16,456 nucleotides of DNA from an uncultured Bariatricus sp. (GCA_934320645.1 CAKRFP010000045.1:1-16456), one strand, 5' to 3'; counted from the stretch's first letter, positions 1 to 7,043 are shown. Notes: generated by a model not told the origin, from the letters alone. Program-made: numbers and translations.

Positions 1-135
1 CATGATTCTCCCCAGTGACGACTGGGAAATTCCCGACAGCTGCGATAATCTGTATTTACTGATATCACGCTTCTCACATAAAGATGTTATTTTATCCGCG
101 ATATACTTCTCTATCTGCAAGTAACTATACCTCAT
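1..135 (-). CDS. XRE/HTH-family transcriptional regulator, N-terminal part (runs off the left edge)
   Basis: The first 45 codons of a minus-strand gene are visible, starting at the ATG at 133-135 and still open at base 1. They encode an amphipathic helix (YLQIEKYIADKITSLCEKRD) followed by ISKYRLSQLSGISQSSLGRIM. That is the helix-turn-helix pattern of Cro/C1-type (XRE) DNA-binding domains, with RLSQLSGIS as helices 2-turn and SSLGRI as the start of the recognition helix. No other ATG, GTG or TTG start exists upstream before an in-frame stop at 154-156, so the start is fairly secure, although no strong Shine-Dalgarno precedes it. What follows the HTH lies outside the window, so the effector domain and the target are unknown. 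The inverted repeat just upstream suggests autoregulation (inference). Confidence 0.6.
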   Translation of the reverse strand, partial: MRYSYLQIEKYIADKITSLCEKRDISKYRLSQLSGISQSSLGRIM

Positions 136-138
136 TTC

Positions 139-173
139 TGTTATTACATGTTCTTATTGTACCTGTAATAGCA
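139..173. promoter_or_regulatory. Inverted repeat upstream of the edge regulator, candidate operator
   Basis: Two 12-base arms, TGTTATTACATG (139-150) and CCTGTAATAGCA (162-173), are inverted copies matching at 10 of 12 positions. Their centres are 23 bp apart, about two helical turns. They sit directly before the start of the minus-strand HTH gene. Possible minus-strand promoter elements overlap or lie just upstream (TTGCTT-17 nt-TATTTT and TTGATA-16 nt-TATTAC), but none is close to consensus. Autoregulation by the HTH protein is inferred. Confidence 0.35.
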
Positions 174-403
174 GAAAAATATTAGTTATCAATTTTGCAA
201 GCAATTAGTTCCACGATAGGAAGTACATTCGTAAAATAAAATTTGAAGATACTATCGTTTCTGCAAAAGTCTTTTTCGCTTATATCATCTTTATAATATC
301 ACAGGCAGCTACGTTTGTCACATAAAAGTTTGGAAACTCAGAAACTCAAACAAAAAAGCAACAAAAATAACAATTTAACCTTGACTTTTTATTTGCAAGC
401 TAC

Positions 404-835
404 TTATAATCCTTTTACAAACTCAACTGTATTTTTTAGATCTTCCTCATCCGGATGTCCTTTAGCAATACCTCCAACCAGTTTAAATGGTCCGAATGTG
501 TCATACCCTTTACAGCCAAATTTTCCAATCACACTGGCATGTTTTTTATCCAAAACCTGCTCTATAGATTTATAATTCGCACTCCCACCATAAGTACAGA
601 TCAGAAATACCTTTTTATCGTCCGGTAGATTCTTCTCTGCAAATCCCAATATCGACTGATGAAATTTTGAAAAATAGATTCCTGATGCGAACCCTATCAT
701 ATCATAAATGCTCAGATCTGCATCTGGCTGTTTTACAGCATCAATCAAATCCACCTGACATTCTTCTGCAATCCTCTTTACTAATTTTTCTGTATTTCCA
801 TGATGCACAGATGCGTATACGATTGCTTTTCTCAT
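404..835 (-). CDS. Flavodoxin-family protein (FMN-binding, short form)
   Basis: This 143-residue protein is about the length of a short-chain flavodoxin. It opens with a beta strand and the phosphate-binding loop of the flavodoxin fold (MRKAIVYASVHHGNTEKLVKRIAE; the HGNT turn corresponds to the T/S-x-T-G-N-T FMN loop). Later segments fit the fold too: YDMIGFASGIYFSKFH (strand and 50s loop) and KKVFLICTYGG (strand before the 90s loop). Such proteins carry low-potential electrons in the cytoplasm, and some short flavodoxin-like proteins act as NAD(P)H:quinone or Fe-S-linked partners; the partner cannot be told here. The ATG (833-835) overlaps the TGA of the preceding gene as ATGA, and a Shine-Dalgarno (AGAAAGGA) lies inside that gene's end, so the two are translationally coupled. 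No clear terminator follows the stop; only a weak 5-bp stem with a short T-run is seen near 325-355. Confidence 0.8.
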   Translation of the reverse strand: MRKAIVYASVHHGNTEKLVKRIAEECQVDLIDAVKQPDADLSIYDMIGFASGIYFSKFHQSILGFAEKNLPDDKKVFLICTYGGSANYKSIEQVLDKKHASVIGKFGCKGYDTFGPFKLVGGIAKGHPDEEDLKNTVEFVKGL

Positions 836-1329
836 TTGTTTTCCTTTCTGCCTGTCTCCATTGTTTTAGTATTCTTTTGAAATTTCTCCCGTGCCATCAA
901 AAGCATTTTTTCAAAAGACTGAGCGAATCTTTCATCATCTTCCTCCGTCCGCTTCTTCGGTCCCTTGATATGACATTTACGAGAACTTCTTCTAGCTTTT
1001 TTATTCAGGTGACGTTCCATCAGCATCTGATCAATATTATCATTCGTGTACCATTTACCTGATTGATGAATAGCATAAGCACCTTTTCCTAATGCCATTG
1101 CAGCCACACCATAGTCCTGTGATACGACAATATCTCCTTTATGGCAGATACTGATCAGTTTATAATCTACTGCATCTGCTCCTGCCCCGACAACAATAAC
1201 TTCACTATAAGCTGATGACAGCACATGATTCGTATCACACAACAACGTTACCGGAACACTATTTTCTTTTGCAATTTTTTCAATGATCGCAACCACTGGA
1301 CAGGCATCTGCATCAACAAATATTTGCAT
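832..1329 (-). CDS. UPF0178 (YaiI/YqxD, DUF188) family protein
   Basis: 165 residues from the chosen start. The N-terminus MQIFVDADACPVV is the family hallmark, with the acidic DADACP motif at the end of the first strand. SQDYGVAAMALGKGAYAIHQSGKWY and the basic tail (HLNKKARRSSRKCHIKGPKKR) also match the family. The fold is PIN/NYN-nuclease-like and the biochemical function is not established. I start at 1327-1329 because family members begin at this Met and it has AGGAGG 9 nt upstream. An in-frame ATG at 1372-1374 also has GGAGG close by and would add 15 residues (MLTTPLGDSERRNRK), so a 180-residue form is possible. The TGA overlaps the start of the flavodoxin gene. In Bacillus subtilis the homologue yqxD sits beside dnaG-sigA; here it lies about 10 kb from that cluster. 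Confidence 0.85.
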   Translation of the reverse strand: MQIFVDADACPVVAIIEKIAKENSVPVTLLCDTNHVLSSAYSEVIVVGAGADAVDYKLISICHKGDIVVSQDYGVAAMALGKGAYAIHQSGKWYTNDNIDQMLMERHLNKKARRSSRKCHIKGPKKRTEEDDERFAQSFEKMLLMAREKFQKNTKTMETGRKENK

Positions 1330-1394
1330 CTTTCTATTCCTCCTTTCACTATCTCCTAATGGTGTGGTTAGCATTACTCCTCCAATCTGCTTTT

Positions 1395-1403
1395 ATTATA
1401 ACA
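1395..1403 (-). promoter_or_regulatory. Extended -10 promoter for the yqxD-like/flavodoxin unit
   Basis: On the minus strand TGTTATAAT fits an extended -10 element (TGnTATAAT). No good -35 box is found 16-18 nt upstream (the sequence there is near GTGCGT). The start would be near 1388, giving a leader of about 60 nt that carries both candidate Shine-Dalgarno sites of the yqxD-like gene. It lies just downstream of the orphan terminator, so this unit probably begins its own transcription here. Confidence 0.5.
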
Positions 1404-1424
1404 TTCAATCGTTCTTTACGCACT

Positions 1425-1456
1425 AAAAAGGATGTAGGAATCAACTTCCCACACCC
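1425..1456 (-). terminator. Rho-independent terminator, minus strand, not attached to an intact gene
   Basis: Read on the minus strand, an 11-bp stem (1446-1456 pairing with 1430-1440) with two G-U pairs and a 5-nt loop is followed directly by TTTTT (1425-1429). On the plus strand the two wobbles become A-C mismatches and no U-run follows, so the minus orientation is the working one. It lies 15 nt after the TGA of the orphan frame at 1471-1569 and 22 nt before the extended -10 of the next unit. Either it ends a transcript from 1460-1700 (an RNA or a gene remnant), or it belongs to a leader. Confidence 0.65.
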
Positions 1457-1470
1457 TCATTAGTATCCTA

Positions 1471-1569
1471 TCATTTTCGCTTCCAAACATATGGAATCGA
1501 CAAATCAAAACTTTCCGGTAATCTGCTAAAGTCCCTCGAATTTTCTTTCGATCCGGAGGATTTTTTCAT
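1471..1569 (-). other. Orphan 32-codon frame, possible gene remnant or small protein
   Basis: A minus-strand frame runs from ATG 1567-1569 to TGA 1471-1473. It stays open without a Met up to about 1614 (LIFVWITFEPLLKNC precedes the Met). It encodes a Ser/Lys/Arg-rich 32-residue peptide ending SIPYVWKRK, and a good terminator follows 15 nt later. I do not recognise the sequence. No Shine-Dalgarno is seen before the ATG, and stops crowd the frame further upstream. That fits the decayed 3' end of a lost gene better than an active small gene. The same stretch also holds RNA-like pairings (TCCGG/CCGGA, TCGAA/TTCGA, and a TTCCA/TGGAA stem flanked by TCG/CGA), so a small structured RNA is the alternative. 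Confidence 0.2.
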
Positions 1570-1672
1570 GCAATTTTTCAAAAGTGGTTCAAAGGTGATC
1601 CAAACAAAAATCAGTCAATTCTTACTCGTTTTCTATTTTTCAAAAAAACCTCTATTTTCCTTTATAAAACGG

Positions 1673-1700
1673 TTGCTTTTTCTCTAAACTATAGTATAAT
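1673..1700 (+). promoter_or_regulatory. Sigma-A promoter of the polyamine transport operon
   Basis: TTGCTT (1673-1678) and a perfect TATAAT (1695-1700) are separated by 16 nt and lie about 80 nt before the regulator ATG. A weaker minus-strand pair, TTTAGA-16-TATAAA (1661-1688), overlaps it and could drive divergent transcription towards the orphan terminator; that one is speculative. Confidence 0.75.
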
Positions 1701-1725
1701 AAATCTTGTCGTGTGTATAGAAATA

Positions 1726-1736
1726 CTAAACTTTAG
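1726..1736. promoter_or_regulatory. Dyad CTAAA-C-TTTAG, candidate regulator operator
   Basis: A perfect 5+1+5 palindrome lies 26 nt after the -10 box of the pot operon promoter, in the untranslated leader of the HTH-cupin gene. The overlapping AAACTTTAGGTTT is also an imperfect dyad. The position is suitable for repression by the first gene's own product (inference). Confidence 0.35.
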
Positions 1737-1780
1737 GTTTATTTTTATTTTTACAAACAATTTACAGAAAGGAGCTATTT

Positions 1781-2320
1781 ATGAACATAGGACAGAAAGT
1801 AAGGGAGCTCCGTATTGCGAAAAATCTTACCCAGGAAGAACTTGCAGACCGGAGTGAGCTTTCGAAGGGATTCATTTCCCAGCTGGAACGGGATCTTACT
1901 TCTCCTTCTATCGCCACACTGGTTGATATTCTACAGTGTCTCGGCACCAATCTGAATGAATTTTTCAGCGATGACGAGGAAGAACAGGTTGTCTTCGGTG
2001 ATGAGGATTATTTTGAAAAAAAGGATACTGATCTGAAGAATACGATCGAATGGATCATTCCGAATGCCCAGCGCAATATGATGGAACCGATCCGTCTTAC
2101 CCTGGCTCCGGGCGGTGCAACCTACCCGGATCTTCCACACGAAGGTGAGGAATTCGGATACGTGCTTCAGGGTTCCGTCAAAATCCACGTAGGCAATAAG
2201 GTCTACAAAGCTAAAAAGGGAGAATCCTTTTATTTTACTCCCCGCGCAAAGCATTATATAGAAGCATCGTCTTCTTCCGGGGCACGCCTGATCTGGGTCA
2301 GCACTCCCCCAAGTTTTTAA
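1781..2320 (+). CDS. HTH-cupin transcriptional regulator of the polyamine operon (PuuR-like)
   Basis: 179 residues. Residues 1-65 form an XRE-type HTH (NIGQKVRELRIAKNLTQEELADRSELSKGFISQLERD...SPSIATLVDILQCLG). An acidic linker (SDDEEEQ) follows, then a cupin_2 domain at about 105-178. The cupin motifs are PHEGEEFGYVLQG (first conserved box, with H and E ligand candidates) and GESFYFTPRAKHYI (second box). This is the layout of PuuR and related regulators that bind a small ligand in the cupin barrel. AAAGGAG lies 7 nt before the ATG. The gene heads the pot operon, 21 nt before potA, so control of polyamine uptake is the natural inference; the ligand is not shown. The paired cupin residues suggest metal binding may be kept. 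Confidence 0.85.
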   Translation: MNIGQKVRELRIAKNLTQEELADRSELSKGFISQLERDLTSPSIATLVDILQCLGTNLNEFFSDDEEEQVVFGDEDYFEKKDTDLKNTIEWIIPNAQRNMMEPIRLTLAPGGATYPDLPHEGEEFGYVLQGSVKIHVGNKVYKAKKGESFYFTPRAKHYIEASSSSGARLIWVSTPPSF

Positions 2321-2341
2321 GTACACAGGAGGATTATACAT

Positions 2342-3415
2342 ATGCCAAACAAACTGATTGACATTGTTGGTGTTTCCAAATCGTATGGAGACAATCTGGT
2401 TCTGGACGACCTGAACCTTTATATCAGAGAAAATGAATTTCTCACACTTTTAGGACCTAGCGGCTGCGGAAAGACAACGCTTCTGCGTATTCTCGGCGGA
2501 TTCGAAAATCCGGACTCCGGAAAAGTAATTTTCGACGGAAAGGACATTACATCCCTTGCACCGAATAAACGGCAGCTCAACACTGTTTTCCAGAAATATG
2601 CGCTTTTCACCCATATGACCATTGCTGAAAATATTGCTTTTGGTCTGAAGATCAAAGGAAAATCAAAATCTTACATCGATGATAAGATTCATTATGCATT
2701 AAAACTGGTTAATCTGGAAGGTTACCAGAACCGTTATCCGGATTCTTTAAGTGGTGGTCAGCAGCAGCGTATTGCCATCGCCCGCGCCATTGTAAATGAA
2801 CCAAAAGTTCTTCTTCTGGATGAACCTCTCGGTGCCCTGGATTTAAAACTCCGCCAGGATATGCAGTATGAGCTGATCCGTTTAAAAAATGAGCTGGGAA
2901 TTACATTTATCTACGTTACCCACGATCAGGAAGAAGCCCTCACCATGTCTGACACGATTGTTGTCATGAATCAGGGATACATCCAGCAGATCGGTACACC
3001 GGAAGATATCTACAACGAGCCGGAAAATGCTTTCGTAGCCGACTTCATTGGCGATAGCAACATTTTCAATGCCATCATGGTACGCGATAAGCTGGTAAAT
3101 ATTGTCGGTGCCGAATTCCCGTGTGTGGATACCGGATTCGGAACCAATAAACCGGTCGATGCGGTCATCCGTCCGGAGGACATCGATCTTGTAAAACCAG
3201 AAGAAGGCACATTAAAGGGTGTCGTTACCCATCTGATTTTCAAAGGAGTCCACTATGAAATGGAAGTCCTTGCCAACAACTATGAATGGCTGGTACACAG
3301 CACCGATATGTTCCCGGTTGGCACTGAGGTTGGAATCCATGTTGACCCGTTTGATATTCAGATCATGAAAAAACCGGAATCTGAAGATGAGGAGGCTGTA
3401 GGAATTGAAGAATAG
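2342..3415 (+). CDS. potA: Spermidine/putrescine ABC transporter ATP-binding protein PotA
   Basis: 357 residues, the normal length for PotA. The motifs are complete: Walker A GPSGCGKTT (38-46), Q-loop near Q84, signature LSGGQQQR (136-143), Walker B VLLLDEP (156-162), D-loop GALD and the switch histidine in YVTHD (H194). The C-terminal part (about 235-345) is a TOBE-type regulatory domain, as in polyamine and other CUT1-like importers (FIGDSNIF junction). It hydrolyses ATP on the cytoplasmic face to drive PotB/PotC. AGGAGG precedes the ATG with 9-10 nt spacing. The end overlaps potB by 11 nt. Context with a PotB-like permease and a PotD domain makes polyamines the most likely substrate; specificity cannot be read from the ATPase itself. 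Confidence 0.93.
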   Translation: MPNKLIDIVGVSKSYGDNLVLDDLNLYIRENEFLTLLGPSGCGKTTLLRILGGFENPDSGKVIFDGKDITSLAPNKRQLNTVFQKYALFTHMTIAENIAFGLKIKGKSKSYIDDKIHYALKLVNLEGYQNRYPDSLSGGQQQRIAIARAIVNEPKVLLLDEPLGALDLKLRQDMQYELIRLKNELGITFIYVTHDQEEALTMSDTIVVMNQGYIQQIGTPEDIYNEPENAFVADFIGDSNIFNAIMVRDKLVNIVGAEFPCVDTGFGTNKPVDAVIRPEDIDLVKPEEGTLKGVVTHLIFKGVHYEMEVLANNYEWLVHSTDMFPVGTEVGIHVDPFDIQIMKKPESEDEEAVGIEE

Positions 3416-4223
3416 CAAACGACTCCTGGCAGGTCCGTACCTCTTCTGGGCAGTTTCTTTCATTATCATTCCTCTGATCATGATCTTCTATTATGGTCTG
3501 ACAGATAATGATGGGAAATTCACCTGGATGAACCTTGCCAAAATCACCACACCGGAGAACCTAAAGGCTCTGGGACTTGCGCTTCTGCTTGCGTTCGTCA
3601 GCACAGTGATCTGTCTGGTTCTCGCCTATCCTCTGGCAATGATCCTTGCCGGAAAAAATGTAAACCAGTCCAGCTTCGTGGTTCTCATCTTCATCCTTCC
3701 AATGTGGATGAACTTCCTTTTAAGAACCCTTGCATGGCAGAATCTTCTGGAGAAAAACGGTGTCATCAACTCCGTTCTCCACTTTTTCGGGCTGCCATCC
3801 TGGAACGTGATCAACACACCGACAGCCATCATCCTCGGCATGGTCTACAACTTCCTGCCGTTCATGGTGCTGCCGATTTACAATGTACTTGTAAAGATTG
3901 ACAAAGATGTTATTTCCGCAGCCAGAGATCTCGGTGCCGGAAATATCCAGACATTTACCAAGATCATCCTTCCACTTAGTGTTCCAGGCATCATCAGTGG
4001 AATCACCATGGTATTTGTACCTGCTCTTACAACCTTCGTCATTTCCAACCTCCTCGGTGGAAGCAAGATCCTGCTGATTGGAAATGTCATCGAACAGGAA
4101 TTCCAGCAGGGAAGCAACTGGCACGTAGGAAGTGGACTTTCACTTGTCCTGATGATCTTCATCATTGCAAGTATGGCTCTGATCGCCAAATATGATAAAG
4201 ACGGGGAGGGCACAGCATTCTAA
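3405..4223 (+). CDS. potB: Spermidine/putrescine ABC transporter permease PotB
   Basis: 272 residues with six predicted membrane helices (about 8-26, 55-80, 92-112, 140-160, 195-220, 240-260). The cytoplasmic EAA loop that docks on PotA reads AARDLGAGNIQTFTKIILPLSVPGI. The start is a TTG at 3405-3407. A stop (TAG 3399-3401) lies immediately upstream in frame, and the next ATG would remove the first helix, so the TTG is forced. A GAGGAGG site 10 nt upstream supports it. The frame overlaps the end of potA by 11 nt and its TAA shares one base with the ATG of potCD (TAATG), so translation through the transporter is tightly coupled. The non-ATG start may lower its rate relative to its neighbours (inference). 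Confidence 0.92.
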   Translation: MKNSKRLLAGPYLFWAVSFIIIPLIMIFYYGLTDNDGKFTWMNLAKITTPENLKALGLALLLAFVSTVICLVLAYPLAMILAGKNVNQSSFVVLIFILPMWMNFLLRTLAWQNLLEKNGVINSVLHFFGLPSWNVINTPTAIILGMVYNFLPFMVLPIYNVLVKIDKDVISAARDLGAGNIQTFTKIILPLSVPGIISGITMVFVPALTTFVISNLLGGSKILLIGNVIEQEFQQGSNWHVGSGLSLVLMIFIIASMALIAKYDKDGEGTAF

Positions 4224-6106
4224 TGAAAAAGAAATTACAGGATTTATATTTACTGCTGATCGTGATCTTCCTCTATGCTCCGATCATGACACTGATGGTT
4301 CTGTCCTTTAACAGTTCCAGAACCCGTGCCAAATGGGGCGGATTTACCGGAAAATGGTATGTATCCCTTTTCCAGGATGAAGCGATCATGAGCACCTTAT
4401 ACAACACCCTGATCATCGCCCTGCTTTCAGCGCTGATCGCAACAGTGATCGGAACACTGGCATCCATTGGGATCCAGAGCATGAACCGCAAGTTCCGCAC
4501 CTTTATGCTGGGTGTCACCAACATCCCGATGCTGAATGCAGACATCGTAACCGGTGTATCCATGATGCTGCTTTTCATTGCATTCCGTATGACGATGGGA
4601 TTTACAACGATTTTGATCGCGCATATTACCTTCAATATCCCGTATGTCATCCTAAGTGTCATGCCAAAACTAAAGCAGACCAACCGGCGGACCTATGAAG
4701 CTGCACTGGATCTGGGTGCTTCCCCGATCTACGCTTTTTTCAAAGTCGTATTTCCGGATATCCTTCCAGGAATTCTTTCCGGTTTCCTGCTTGCATTTAC
4801 CATGTCACTGGATGATTTTGTTATCACCCACTTTACCAAAGGACCGGGAATCGATACTCTGTCCACCAAGATTTACAGTGAAGTACGAAAAGGAATCCGT
4901 CCGGAGATCTACGCACTTTCAACACTCATGTTCTTAACGGTGCTCTTCCTTCTCTTCCTGGTTAATTTAAAACCAGAAAAAGAAATTCATGAAAAAGACG
5001 GCACGATCCGCAAGCCATCCCGTGCACGCCACACGATGCGCCTCGTCGTAACACGTGTCGTACCGGCACTGCTCGTGATCGTCATTACAGCCGGTGGATT
5101 TTTCTACAATTCAAAAACAAAGATTTCCGGCTCCGAAAAGGTAATTGTCTACAACTGGGGCGAATATCTGGATCCGGATGTCCTGGATATCTTTGAAGAA
5201 GAAACCGGTATCCAGGTAGTCTATGAAGAATACGAAACCAACGAGATCATGTACCCTAAGGTGCAGTCCGGCGCTATTTCCTACGATGTGGTCTGCCCTT
5301 CTGACTATATGATCCAGCGTATGATCGAGAACGATCTTCTCGACGAGATCAACTGGGATAACGTTCCGAATATCAAAAATATCGGACAGACCTATATGGA
5401 TCAGTCCAAGGCATTTGACCCGGAAAATAAATACTCTGTTCCTTATTGCTGGGGAACTGTCGGGATCCTTTACAACAAAACCATGGTAGACGAACCAATT
5501 GATTCCTGGTCTGTTCTCTGGGATCCAAAGTACAAGGACAGCATTCTGATGCAGGACAGCGTCCGCGATGCATTCGGTGTTACCTTAAAATATCTTGGAT
5601 ATTCCCTGAACTCAACCGACCTGGATGAGCTGAACGAAGCGAAGAATCTTCTGATCAAACAGAAACCTCTGGTTCAGGCATACGTCGTTGACCAGGTGCG
5701 TGACAAGATGATCGGAAATGAAGCAGCCATCGGTGTTATTTACTCCGGTGAAGCCATTTACACACAGAAAGAAAATCCAAACCTGGAATACGTGATCCCG
5801 AAAGAAGGATCCAATATCTGGATCGACTCCTGGGTAATTCCGAAGAATGCAGAGCATAAGGAAAATGCAGAAAAGTTCATCAACTTCCTCTGCCGTCCGG
5901 ACATCGCACTGAAGAACTTTGAGTACATCACCTATTCGACTCCAAATGAAGCAGCGCGGGAACTGATCGAAGACGAGTCCATCCGCAACAGCAAGATTGC
6001 ATTCCCGGATGCAAGCGAGCTCTCCGGATGTGAGACCTTCAAATTCCTTGGAGATAAAAACGATGCTGTCTACAATGAATTATGGCGGGAAGTGAAATCA
6101 AAGTAA
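4223..6106 (+). CDS. PotC-PotD fusion: polyamine ABC permease joined to its substrate-binding protein
   Basis: 627 residues in one open frame. Residues 1-250 are PotC: six membrane helices and the EAA loop YEAALDLGASPIYAFFKVVFPDILPGI (158-184). Residues 250-275 are a strongly basic cytoplasmic linker, 276-295 an extra membrane helix, and 305-627 a complete PotD-type periplasmic-fold binding domain. Ligand-site positions of E. coli PotD are recognisable by alignment from memory: NWGEY (W312, Y315), PSDY (S360, Y362), D449, Y508 where PotD has W229, W533 and D535 (W255/D257) and Y571 (Y293). Retention of the acidic D535 supports a cationic polyamine. No lipobox is present; the seventh helix anchors the binder outside, consistent with the positive-inside rule. 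A GGGGAGGG site lies about 13 nt before the ATG, which overlaps the potB stop. Confidence 0.92.
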   Translation: MKKKLQDLYLLLIVIFLYAPIMTLMVLSFNSSRTRAKWGGFTGKWYVSLFQDEAIMSTLYNTLIIALLSALIATVIGTLASIGIQSMNRKFRTFMLGVTNIPMLNADIVTGVSMMLLFIAFRMTMGFTTILIAHITFNIPYVILSVMPKLKQTNRRTYEAALDLGASPIYAFFKVVFPDILPGILSGFLLAFTMSLDDFVITHFTKGPGIDTLSTKIYSEVRKGIRPEIYALSTLMFLTVLFLLFLVNLKPEKEIHEKDGTIRKPSRARHTMRLVVTRVVPALLVIVITAGGFFYNSKTKISGSEKVIVYNWGEYLDPDVLDIFEEETGIQVVYEEYETNEIMYPKVQSGAISYDVVCPSDYMIQRMIENDLLDEINWDNVPNIKNIGQTYMDQSKAFDPENKYSVPYCWGTVGILYNKTMVDEPIDSWSVLWDPKYKDSILMQDSVRDAFGVTLKYLGYSLNSTDLDELNEAKNLLIKQKPLVQAYVVDQVRDKMIGNEAAIGVIYSGEAIYTQKENPNLEYVIPKEGSNIWIDSWVIPKNAEHKENAEKFINFLCRPDIALKNFEYITYSTPNEAARELIEDESIRNSKIAFPDASELSGCETFKFLGDKNDAVYNELWREVKSK

Positions 6107-6990
6107 TGTGGGAAAGAATTCTGAATTATACAATAACCGAACAGAAAACTTCCAATATCCATGAGTTTTTAAAAGCTCATGGATATTCTTCTTCTCTGAT
6201 CCGGGCAATCAAAGAAGATCCTGAAGGAATCCATTTAAACGGGGAGCCGGTACTGGCGCGCACGCTTCTTTCTCCGGGTGACCGGCTTGCCATCCGGATT
6301 ACCGAAACAAAATTCTCCGAAAATATTGTTCCGTCAGATCTGCCTCTTTCGATCGTATATGAAGATCCGGACCTGCTGGTTATCAATAAACCTGCCGGAA
6401 TGCCAATTCACCCTTCCCAGGGAAATTATGACAACACACTTGCCAATGCCTGTGCATGGTATTTCAAAGAGAAAGACGAGCCTTTTGTGTACCGCTGCAT
6501 TAACCGGCTTGACCGGGACACCACCGGTCTTCTGATCATTGCCCGACATCTTTACAGTGCCTCTCTCCTCTCTGCTATGATGGCACGTCGGGAAATCCAC
6601 CGGGAATATCTGGCACTTGCCACAGGAATCGTCCCGGAAGACGGAACCATCACTGCTCCGATTGCCAGAAAAGAGGGTTCTACCATCGAGCGCATGGTCG
6701 ATTTTAAACATGGTGAATACGCCTGCACCCATTACCGCAGGCTTTCCATCACAAATACAGATCCGGTCTACTCTCTGGTTGCCTTAAAGCTGGATACCGG
6801 ACGCACTCATCAGATCCGGGTGCATATGAATTACATCGGTCATCCGCTTCCGGGAGATTTTCTCTATAATCCGGATTACAGCCATATCAGCCGTCAGGCA
6901 CTGCACTCACATCATCTGCGTTTCCGGCACCCAATCACAGGAGAAGAAATGCATTTCACAGCACCTGTGCCTGAAGATATGTTACTCTGA
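6106..6990 (+). CDS. RluA-family pseudouridine synthase with N-terminal S4 domain
   Basis: 294 residues from the start used here. An S4-like RNA-binding domain (about 14-70) precedes the RluA catalytic domain. Visible motifs are NKPAGMPIHPS, the catalytic loop INRLDRDTTGLLIIA with nucleophile D136, and TGRTHQIRVHM near the end. It converts uridine to pseudouridine in rRNA or tRNA; the exact site (RluD, RluC or another) cannot be assigned. ATG 6106-6108 overlaps the potCD TAA as TAATG, like the previous junction. An in-frame ATG at 6082 would add 8 residues but has no Shine-Dalgarno and deeper overlap. The gene closes the pot operon and is followed by a terminator. Its function has no obvious link to polyamine import beyond both affecting translation. 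Confidence 0.88.
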   Translation: MWERILNYTITEQKTSNIHEFLKAHGYSSSLIRAIKEDPEGIHLNGEPVLARTLLSPGDRLAIRITETKFSENIVPSDLPLSIVYEDPDLLVINKPAGMPIHPSQGNYDNTLANACAWYFKEKDEPFVYRCINRLDRDTTGLLIIARHLYSASLLSAMMARREIHREYLALATGIVPEDGTITAPIARKEGSTIERMVDFKHGEYACTHYRRLSITNTDPVYSLVALKLDTGRTHQIRVHMNYIGHPLPGDFLYNPDYSHISRQALHSHHLRFRHPITGEEMHFTAPVPEDMLL

Positions 6991-7043
6991 TAAATATGAT
7001 GTTGTGGCAAAAGGTATTTTGACCCCTTTGATACCAAACCCAA

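Noticed and set aside
213..258. ACGATAG ... CTATCGT inverted repeat with a 32-nt loop
   Set aside because: Only 7 bp with a long loop in AT-rich DNA; likely chance.
329..352. Short tandem GAAACTC repeat with a GTTTG/CAAAC stem after the flavodoxin gene
   Set aside because: Two 7-8 base copies and a 5-bp stem with only TTTT following are too weak to call a repeat element or a terminator.
315..575. 86-codon plus-strand frame across the flavodoxin gene end
   Set aside because: It lies antisense to the flavodoxin, has no ribosome site, and its sequence is low complexity with no family signal.
6082..6105. Upstream ATG start for the RluA-family gene
   Set aside because: It adds eight residues inside the potCD end without a ribosome site. 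The TAATG start at 6106 mirrors the previous operon junction.
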